Origin: CAZPWQ01 sp964590495
GTDB taxonomy: Bacteria; Bacteroidota; Rhodothermia; Balneolales; Balneolaceae
Direction of reading: 5' to 3'
Length of the DNA stretch: 20,650 bases
Assembly: GCA_964590495.1 (NCBI GenBank)
Contig: CAZPWQ010000057.1
Location: 1 to 20,650 of the forward strand
In this document: positions 7,029-13,182 of the stretch, piece by piece
How positions within the stretch are numbered: position 1 is the first letter of the stretch
How the letters are laid out: every line of letters begins with the position of its first letter
Made by a program: the position numbers and the translations under genes
Notes under the pieces: model-generated
What the model saw: the letters and a program-made list of their open reading frames with translations, nothing else
What the model was told of the DNA's origin: nothing
Databases searched by the model: none

Positions 7029-7844
7029 GTGGATCGATTAATTAACTACCACTTTTCTTTTTTGCTTACTGCCATCTTTGTTTTTGGCAGTGCGGGCGAA
7101 CACCGGCAAATAATTTTCGGGACGATTCTTTCCATTTTATTTTGTTTTATTGCATACCTGTCGGGAGCACTTTCTCTCGATGGTATGACGGCGGCAATTA
7201 TTGCGGGAATTTATATCTTTGGTATCGGCGGAATACCTGCTGTGATTGTATTATTGCTTTTTTTCCTTTCCGGTTCTCTTATATCCACTTCCGGAGTGAT
7301 TGATAAGGATCATTTGTCATACCGGGTACGCAGAAACGGATTACAGGTTTGGGCAAACAGTTTCTGGTTTGTCCTTTTTATCGCTTTCGCTTCTATAGGA
7401 TATTCACAGTTGTTTATTATCGGAGCTTTGGGGGCTTTGGGTACCGCAATGGCCGATACCTGGGCAACCGAATTGGGCAGCAAACGTTTTAACTACAACA
7501 CTTTTTTAATCACAGATTTTAAGAAAGTAAAAGCGGGTACGGATGGCGGGGTGAGTCTTCCCGGTTTGATGGCAGCTCTTATTGCCGCTCTGCTGTTTTC
7601 TTTGATTTCCGTTTACGTTTTTTCACTCGAATTGCCAATATTAACAGCCCTGTTTGTGGCAGGATTTTCAGGATGTTTAGTTGATTCTTATTTTGGAGCA
7701 GTTTATCAACGAAAGGATAAAAAGCTTAAAGTTCCTCTGACGGGATATAAAACCCGGTTCTCAATTGATAATAATGTTGTGAATCTTATTTCGACGGGCG
7801 CGGGGTCCATAATCGCAATTATTCTCAAACTGTTATTTGTATGA
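7029..7844 (+). CDS. DUF92 (TMEM19-type) integral membrane protein
   Basis: A 271-residue polytopic inner-membrane protein. It carries the features of the DUF92 family: an early LSLDGMTAAIIAGIYIFGIGG segment, the conserved MADTWATELGS motif near residue 142 and a C-terminal SIDNNVVNLISTGAGS block. The family includes plant VTE6, a phytyl-phosphate kinase, and eukaryotic TMEM19. A lipid or isoprenoid phosphate kinase activity is therefore possible but not shown for bacterial members. The start is taken as GTG at 7029; the nearby ATG at 7027 is in another frame and meets a stop after four codons. A slightly later start is possible, since the first 25 residues are not typical of the family core. 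Its stop overlaps the next start (ATGA), implying translational coupling to the symporter. Confidence 0.88.
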   Translation: MDRLINYHFSFLLTAIFVFGSAGEHRQIIFGTILSILFCFIAYLSGALSLDGMTAAIIAGIYIFGIGGIPAVIVLLLFFLSGSLISTSGVIDKDHLSYRVRRNGLQVWANSFWFVLFIAFASIGYSQLFIIGALGALGTAMADTWATELGSKRFNYNTFLITDFKKVKAGTDGGVSLPGLMAALIAALLFSLISVYVFSLELPILTALFVAGFSGCLVDSYFGAVYQRKDKKLKVPLTGYKTRFSIDNNVVNLISTGAGSIIAIILKLLFV

Positions 7845-9145
7845 AAAAATGGTATCAAAAGCTGCACTGGCAAATTATCATCGGACTTATACTTGGTCTT
7901 GTGTGGGGACTTCTTGCCAGTATCTGGGGATTCAGTGAATTCACTACGGATTATGTCAAACCTGTCGGAACTATTTTCATCAATCTCCTGAAGCTGATTG
8001 CCGTACCTCTGGTACTCGCTTCCCTGATCGTCGGGGTCACCAATTTAAATGATGTGGCCAAACTCTCGCGTATGGGCGGTAAAACAGTTGCCATATATCT
8101 GGTGACAACGGTATGTGCCATTACAATCGGACTTACGGTAGTCAATGTTATGCAGCCCGGTAATTTTTTGCCGGAAGAGACCCAGCAGAGTCTGATGGAG
8201 GGGTATCAACAGAATATCGAAGGATCCAGTGAGACGGCACAGGAGGTTATGCAGCGAAGCCCCATGAGTTTCTTTGTGGACATTGTTCCTGAAAATTTTT
8301 TTACGGCAGTATCCGACAACTCCAATATGTTGCAGGTAGTTTTTCTGGCGGTCATACTCGGGCTGGGGCTCATGTACATCCCGAGGGAAAAAGGAAAACC
8401 GCTCATCGCTTTCTTTGATTCGCTTAATGAGGTCATCATCAAGATTGTAGATATCATAATGAAGCTTGCTCCATACGGTGTATTTGCCCTGATGGCTGCG
8501 GTTATCGTCGATCTGGCCGGCGACGATCTCGGCAGGGCCCTCGACCTGCTCGGGGCGCTGGGCTGGTATTGTGTGGCGGTGTTATTGGGACTAATTCTGC
8601 ACGTACTAATTGTCTATTCCAGTTTGTTTAAGCTGTTCAGCAAAATGAAACTCAGAGATTTCTTTCGCGCCATTCAGCCTGCGGTTTTACTCGGTTTCAG
8701 TACCAGTTCAAGTGCGGCAACATTGCCGGTAACCATGGAACGGGTGGAAAAAAATGTAGGTGTGGATGAGGAGGTTTCCAGTTTTGTCCTGCCCGTGGGA
8801 GCCACCATAAATATGGATGGTACAAGTCTGTACCAGGCTATTGCCGCCGTATTTATATCACAGGCGCTGGGTCTCGACCTCACTATTGCCCAGCAGCTTA
8901 CCATTGTTCTTACCGCCACACTTGCATCGATCGGTGCCGCCGGAGTACCGGGTGCAGGCATTATCATGCTGGTAATTGTCTTGCAGGCAATTGAAGTGCC
9001 GGTCGAAGGTATTGCCCTGATCCTGGGCGTCGACAGGATCCTCGACATGTGCCGTACAGCAGTAAATATTACCGGCGACGCTGCTGTTTCCGTGGCTGTT
9101 GCCTATACCGAAGGACTGCTTGGCGAGATGCATTTTGATGATTGA
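7841..9145 (+). CDS. Dicarboxylate/amino acid:cation symporter (DAACS, GltP/GltPh type)
   Basis: Inner-membrane secondary transporter of 434 residues that imports acidic amino acids or C4-dicarboxylates with Na+ or H+. The hallmarks of the glutamate transporter fold are present: the serine-rich HP1 tip STSSSAAT (287-294), NMDGT in TM7 (324-328), HP2 around ASIGAAGVPGAG (362-373) and TM8 ILDMCRTAVNITGD (400-413). Asp402, Arg405, Thr406, Asn409 and Asp413 match the substrate and cation residues of GltPh. The arginine favours an acidic side-chain substrate over neutral amino acids. A polar stretch at about 107-140 (EETQQSLMEG onward) forms the external loop between early helices. The ATG overlaps the DUF92 stop by four bases. 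Whether Na+ or H+ couples transport cannot be read from sequence. Confidence 0.93.
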   Translation: MKKWYQKLHWQIIIGLILGLVWGLLASIWGFSEFTTDYVKPVGTIFINLLKLIAVPLVLASLIVGVTNLNDVAKLSRMGGKTVAIYLVTTVCAITIGLTVVNVMQPGNFLPEETQQSLMEGYQQNIEGSSETAQEVMQRSPMSFFVDIVPENFFTAVSDNSNMLQVVFLAVILGLGLMYIPREKGKPLIAFFDSLNEVIIKIVDIIMKLAPYGVFALMAAVIVDLAGDDLGRALDLLGALGWYCVAVLLGLILHVLIVYSSLFKLFSKMKLRDFFRAIQPAVLLGFSTSSSAATLPVTMERVEKNVGVDEEVSSFVLPVGATINMDGTSLYQAIAAVFISQALGLDLTIAQQLTIVLTATLASIGAAGVPGAGIIMLVIVLQAIEVPVEGIALILGVDRILDMCRTAVNITGDAAVSVAVAYTEGLLGEMHFDD

Positions 9146-9640
9146 ATAAAATTGTTTAAAACCCCGGAAAGCAGCAGTCATCGAAGGGTGGCAATATTTC
9201 CTGCCTTTACAAGCTGTTACACGGAGTTACACAAAGGAGAGATAAATTTTCTTCCCGATTTATCTTCCGTTAGGAAGATCTGGTCGGTAGCCTAATAGGT
9301 CCGCCACCAATTGACACGTTCCGTTAGGAACGTCTGGTGAGGAGAGGTAAATTTTATGAAGAAGGCTATTCTATTGATACAAATGCAAAAAAATTTGTAA
9401 GGAATACCCGGCTAATGAGTACTACCTATAGAACGAATAATCATTCAGGCTATCTGAATAATGAATAGCGCCAAATCAGGTTAAACAGCTTATTAGTGGC
9501 CGATGGAACTTATCTTCCTGTTAATGCATATTTATTAGTCCGTTAGCGCTAATTTTCTTTGAAAATAGATTATAAAAAGGTTAATTATTAAAAGTAGAGA
9601 CGATTCAACGGATTTTCACGTTGTGAAATAAAACAGGCGT
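9146..9640. other. 495-base non-coding spacer rich in hairpins
   Basis: No convincing ORF lies here. Several short inverted repeats are visible: 9262-9279, 9316-9333, 9378-9399 (7-bp stem TACAAAT/ATTTGTA), 9443? to 9459 (6-bp stem ATTCAG/CTGAAT), the palindrome TTAGCGCTAA at 9543-9552, and 9614-9628 (TTTCAC/GTGAAA) just before the next gene. A decamer repeat GTTACACGGA/GTTACACAAA occupies 9216-9235. The promoter of the downstream secreted protein should be in the last 150 bases; TTGAAA at 9559-9564 is a possible -35-like site without a good partner. A structured leader or a decayed mobile element would both fit. Confidence 0.5.
9262..9338. repeat. Two copies of a CCGTTAGG hairpin with compensatory stem changes
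   Basis: Copy 1 pairs 9262-9268 (ATCTTCC) with 9273-9279 (GGAAGAT). Copy 2 pairs 9316-9322 (ACGTTCC) with 9327-9333 (GGAACGT). Both have a GTTA loop and are followed by CTGGT. The stems differ at two positions and both differences are compensated on the opposite arm, so pairing is kept. The copies start 54 bases apart. Confidence 0.7.
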
Positions 9641-12130
9641 ATGGGCCAAACGTTACTTCTTTCGGTTAGGAAGAAAATTATTACATGCATATTTTTTTCG
9701 CTGCTTATCGCGTTAGGTGCGGGAACTATATCTGCCCAGACAGTACTTGCTCCCGGAGACCTTTTCTTTGTCACTATAAATTCGGGTAGTACGGATTATT
9801 TTGAATTCATACCATTGGTTGATATAGAAGCAGGTACCACTATTAATTTCACAAACGATATTTGGATTAATTCCGAATCTTCCTTTAAAGATTCCGAAAC
9901 TTCTCTTACCTATATTGCGCCCGCAGAAGTAACAGCCGGTACCGTTATCTCTTTCACGGGGAGCGGAGAAAAGGGGTTTGTCAAAAGAGGAGACTTTAAG
10001 ATTCAAAGTTCGAAAGAAAACATACTTGTTTACCAGGGAGAGAAAACCAATCCACAATTTATTTATGGTATCGGATGGTCTGCGGAATCAGATGCCTGGT
10101 CCTATGATGCAACACCTTCCGAAGCATCAAATATACCACCGGTTCTCAGTGAGGAAGATGGCACTGTACTGAGCCTGGCTTCGGCCGATTACCAGCAGTA
10201 CGATCCTGGAAACGGTATTGAAGGCAGCAAAAAAGATCTCATGGACATCCTGGCCAATTCTGCCAACTGGACCAGAAATGAGAATCGGTTCTCTGAACTT
10301 CAAACTCGTTTCCGGCTATCCGAACCGGTCTCACCAAAAGTAATCTTTAAAACATCGTCAGGGACAGTTGATAAAAATGACGGATCATTTAATCTAACCG
10401 TTGAGCTGGTTGAATCAATCGACACTGCCGTAGAAGTGGAAGTAAGCTTTGTCAGCAGTCTGAGTAGTGTTTCTTCTTCAGATATTGGAGATTTCAAGAA
10501 TCAAATTGTCAGCTTCTCTTCAGAAGCTGAATCCGGTGATACAAAAACAGTTACGATCCCTCTGGGTGATGACATTTCGGAGGACGATACAGCTGCCGTA
10601 TTCCGGTTACAGAATATATCAGAAGGAGCTGTTGCAGAACCTGAGATTTTGGTTCTTAATATCGGGGATAATGAACCATCAGGTGTTTCATTTCAAATTG
10701 GCGGCAGCGAAGGTTGGAGGATGATCACCATTCCTTCGCAGAATATGACATTTGAGGAAGTGTTCGGAAAGTTCAGAATACAGGGGGTCCGGGGATCAGA
10801 CGACCCTTCCGCGCCGGCTAACATATATCGATGGGATGAAATTTCCGGTGAGGGTAATCTTGAAATTCCTTCCTCAATGTCTGAAGCAATGGACCCGGGC
10901 AAAGGTTACCTAATCTATTTTTTTGAGGATGATGATACTTCGCTTCAGGGCATACAGGGTGGATTTCCAAAGATCCTTAACTTTGAGTATACGGAAGCAA
11001 ATTCATCGGTAAGAGTGAATGTATCTGCCACCGACAGTAATGGAAATGATCAAATTGATAATGATGAAGGCTGGAATCTACTGGGAAATCCTTTTAACGT
11101 GGATATTTCAGTTACTGAATTGCTGAATACTCTGGAATCGGCAGGCGGTGAAATTAACAGAAACCTCTATGTATGGGATTCCGAAGAAGGAAATGGCAAC
11201 GGCGGTTTTATTCCTTTAACCGGGAATGATATCATAGCACCGTTTCAGGCGTTTTTTGTCCGTTTCACTGGAGAGGAAGAGATCAATGAATCAATCACGC
11301 TGAATAAAAATACTCTGGCGGGAAATAAATACTATGAAGAGGTAACAGAAAACAGGTTTGGTTTTTCTATGCAGCTGACTGATGAATCAGGATTTGATGA
11401 ATTTTCCCTGTTATTTTCTGATGCCGGAGATGTTGAAGCAGGAACCGGGGATGTGTTTAAACTACAGTCTCTGAATAACAGTTCTGTAAATTTTTACGGA
11501 AGTATTGGAACAGAAAAATTTCAGCAAAAAATACTTCCTGAAAACCTGGAGTCGTCCCTCGAGATACCATTGAACTATGAATATAAAAAAGATGGAGATT
11601 TAACCCTCACCTGGAGTGGAATTGAAGATCTTCCGTCGGACTGGACAGTCACTTTAATTGACCGGCAGCAAAATACGGAGATTAACCTGAAGTCAAATGA
11701 AGAATATACATTTGCTAACGGGGGTGATTTTTCAAGTAGAAGAGCGGGAGTAATACAGGAAGAGGAAAAACTCCGGATCAATATGATAAAGGAAACAGAG
11801 GAAGATAGCCGGTTTCTGCTGTCGATTAAACCCGGGACAGATAAAAAAGCTGAAGATGAACTGCCAAATACTATTAAGCTGAACCCCAATTATCCGAATC
11901 CATTTAATCTTACTACCAATATTTCTTATGAGTTAACCGAACAAGCCGAGGTGTCGCTGACAATATGGAATATGATCGGCCAAAAGGTGACAACGCTGGT
12001 TGAAGGATCACAAGAAGCCGGTGAACATACGGAAATATGGAACGCAAATAGTATGCCCAGTGGAATGTACATTGCACAGCTTGAAGTTGGGGGCAGAGTT
12101 TATATCAGGAAAATGACACTTATTAAATAA
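9641..12130 (+). CDS. Secreted multidomain protein with Calx-beta-like domain and T9SS type A sorting tail
   Basis: An 829-residue protein with a signal peptide (basic RKK at 10-12, hydrophobic 13-30, cleavage near TISAQ, 29-33), so it is exported by Sec. Residues 35-220 begin with LAPGDLFFVTINS and form a beta-rich domain often seen in Bacteroidota surface proteins; I cannot name it securely. Residues about 233-345 look like a Calx-beta domain, with the typical EDDTAAVFRLQN and VLNIGDNE strands. Residues 350-745 are beta-rich with repeated GW..I/LLGNPF-like segments. The last 83 residues (747-829), starting LNPNYPNPFN and ending SGMYIAQLEVGGRVYIRKMTLIK-like, are a T9SS type A sorting domain directing export across the outer membrane and surface attachment or release. 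The Shine-Dalgarno site is weak (AGG). It appears monocistronic: a candidate terminator follows at 12206. Function is probably adhesion or matrix; no enzyme motif is seen. Confidence 0.88.
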   Translation: MGQTLLLSVRKKIITCIFFSLLIALGAGTISAQTVLAPGDLFFVTINSGSTDYFEFIPLVDIEAGTTINFTNDIWINSESSFKDSETSLTYIAPAEVTAGTVISFTGSGEKGFVKRGDFKIQSSKENILVYQGEKTNPQFIYGIGWSAESDAWSYDATPSEASNIPPVLSEEDGTVLSLASADYQQYDPGNGIEGSKKDLMDILANSANWTRNENRFSELQTRFRLSEPVSPKVIFKTSSGTVDKNDGSFNLTVELVESIDTAVEVEVSFVSSLSSVSSSDIGDFKNQIVSFSSEAESGDTKTVTIPLGDDISEDDTAAVFRLQNISEGAVAEPEILVLNIGDNEPSGVSFQIGGSEGWRMITIPSQNMTFEEVFGKFRIQGVRGSDDPSAPANIYRWDEISGEGNLEIPSSMSEAMDPGKGYLIYFFEDDDTSLQGIQGGFPKILNFEYTEANSSVRVNVSATDSNGNDQIDNDEGWNLLGNPFNVDISVTELLNTLESAGGEINRNLYVWDSEEGNGNGGFIPLTGNDIIAPFQAFFVRFTGEEEINESITLNKNTLAGNKYYEEVTENRFGFSMQLTDESGFDEFSLLFSDAGDVEAGTGDVFKLQSLNNSSVNFYGSIGTEKFQQKILPENLESSLEIPLNYEYKKDGDLTLTWSGIEDLPSDWTVTLIDRQQNTEINLKSNEEYTFANGGDFSSRRAGVIQEEEKLRINMIKETEEDSRFLLSIKPGTDKKAEDELPNTIKLNPNYPNPFNLTTNISYELTEQAEVSLTIWNMIGQKVTTLVEGSQEAGEHTEIWNANSMPSGMYIAQLEVGGRVYIRKMTLIK

Positions 12131-12205
12131 TCAAAATTAATAAAGGCATTGGAACGCAATGAAATTTAGAACGCATCTAATAAAGTTAATCTTGTTGATA
12201 TTAGT

Positions 12206-12231
12206 GAATCCTAATGGTCCGGATTCTGTTT
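12206..12231 (+). terminator. Candidate intrinsic terminator after the T9SS cargo gene
   Basis: A 6-bp stem GAATCC/GGATTC (12206-12211 with 12221-12226) with a 9-base loop is followed by TGTTTTT. This fits a rho-independent terminator for the gene ending at 12130, though the stem is short and AT-rich. It lies only 55 bases before the aldo/keto reductase start, so an operator or leader hairpin for that gene is the alternative. Confidence 0.4.
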
Positions 12232-12285
12232 TTAAATAAATCTCGTTATAACAATCATAGAAAGGAGCAAAAGTACTTTTTAAAC

Positions 12286-13101
12286 ATGCAATACAAAAAT
12301 ATCCAAGGAATTGACGTTCCTGAAATGGGTTTGGGAACATATAAATTACACGACAGAGAATGTACCAAAACTGTCAGAACTGCTCTGGAAATCGGATACC
12401 GCCATATCGATACAGCGCAGATGTACAAGAATGAAAGGGAGATAGGGAAAGCATTGAGCATCTCAAATGTTCCGCGGGAAGATATATTTCTCTCTACTAA
12501 AATCTGGCACACCAATCTTGATGCCGATGATGTACTGCAGACTACCGAGCAGAGCCTTAGGAATCTGGATACTCCATATGTTGATTTATTGCTGATACAC
12601 TGGCCGAACGAGCAATACGATCTCCGCAAAACCATAGAATCCATGCTTGTTTTGCGTGATCAGGGTAAAGCTATGAATATCGGTGTCAGCAATTTTCCCC
12701 TCGATCTTCTTAAGAAAGTCAATGATGAAATAAGAGCCCCTATTTTTTGCAATCAGGTGGAATTTCATCCATTTATTGATCAGCTTGAACTTTTGGATTA
12801 TGCTATTGAGAAAGATATACTGATTACAGCCTATAGCCCGCTGGCTCAGGGCAAGGTAAATGATCATAAAGAACTGAAGGAAATAGCTCAAAAATATGAC
12901 AAGACACCGGCCCAGATCACGCTTCGCTGGCTGATTGAACAGGAAAATGTGGTTGCCATACCAAAAGCATCGAGCGAAGCACACCTCAGAGAGAATATTG
13001 AGATATTCGATTTCTATCTTGAGGATGAGGATTTTGATTACATCGATCAGCTTGAAAAAGCCACACGACTGGTAAATCCGACTTTCGCCCCCAAATGGTG
13101 A
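12286..13101 (+). CDS. Aldo/keto reductase (AKR5-like, 2,5-diketogluconate reductase type)
   Basis: Cytosolic NADPH-dependent oxidoreductase that reduces aldehydes and ketones to alcohols. The (beta/alpha)8 family tetrad is complete: Asp42 and Tyr47 in HIDTAQMYKNE, Lys72 in LSTKIW and His105 in LLIHWPN. The GVSNF motif and the NADPH-binding C-terminal block IPKASSEAHLRENI are present. The 271 residues from the ATG at 12286 match the family length, and the protein begins MQYKNIQGIDVPEMGLGTYK, the usual start of this family. An upstream in-frame ATG at 12214 would add 24 residues that look unlike the family; AGGAG at 12263-12267 is rather far (18 bases) from 12286 but would lie inside the longer form. 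Convergent with the RND operon. Substrate unknown; methylglyoxal-type carbonyls are plausible. Confidence 0.93.
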   Translation: MQYKNIQGIDVPEMGLGTYKLHDRECTKTVRTALEIGYRHIDTAQMYKNEREIGKALSISNVPREDIFLSTKIWHTNLDADDVLQTTEQSLRNLDTPYVDLLLIHWPNEQYDLRKTIESMLVLRDQGKAMNIGVSNFPLDLLKKVNDEIRAPIFCNQVEFHPFIDQLELLDYAIEKDILITAYSPLAQGKVNDHKELKEIAQKYDKTPAQITLRWLIEQENVVAIPKASSEAHLRENIEIFDFYLEDEDFDYIDQLEKATRLVNPTFAPKW

Positions 13102-13104
13102 TTG

Positions 13105-13139
13105 GAATTAAGAATTACGAATTAGGAATTAAGAATTTC
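13105..13139. repeat. Period-7 array, GAATTAN family (5 copies)
   Basis: Five gapless heptads: GAATTAA, GAATTAC, GAATTAG, then GAATTAA and GAATTTC. The array begins 3 bases after the aldo/keto reductase stop, in the 56-base gap between it and the convergent RND gene. The first five bases are constant in all copies. Confidence 0.75.
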
Positions 13140-13140
13140 C

Positions 13141-13182
13141 CGTCTGGCGTCTTACGTTTAGCTTCTAGCTTCCTGCCAGACG
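13141..13182. repeat. Period-7 array (CGTCTTA/CTTCTAG type) crossing the RND stop codon, with 8-bp inverted ends
   Basis: Five gapless heptads at 13141-13175 start with CGTCTGG and CGTCTTA and end with CTTCTAG and CTTCCTG; column 1 is always C and column 3 always T. It follows the GAATTAN array after a single base. The stop codon of the minus-strand RND gene (13158-13160) lies inside it, so the last residues of that protein are encoded by repeat sequence. CGTCTGGC (13141-13148) and GCCAGACG (13175-13182) form a perfect 8-bp inverted repeat around the array. Confidence 0.65.

Noticed and set aside
8674..9181. Minus-strand ORFs over the symporter end
   Set aside because: Antisense shadows of the symporter, whose TM7-TM8 motifs are intact.
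9146..9640. tRNA, riboswitch or small protein gene in the long spacer
   Set aside because: No cloverleaf, no known aptamer pattern and no ORF with a plausible start was found; only separate short hairpins are seen.
12214..12285. Longer start of the aldo/keto reductase
   Set aside because: The extra 24 residues are unlike the family N-terminus and include the candidate terminator region; the ATG at 12286 gives the standard start.
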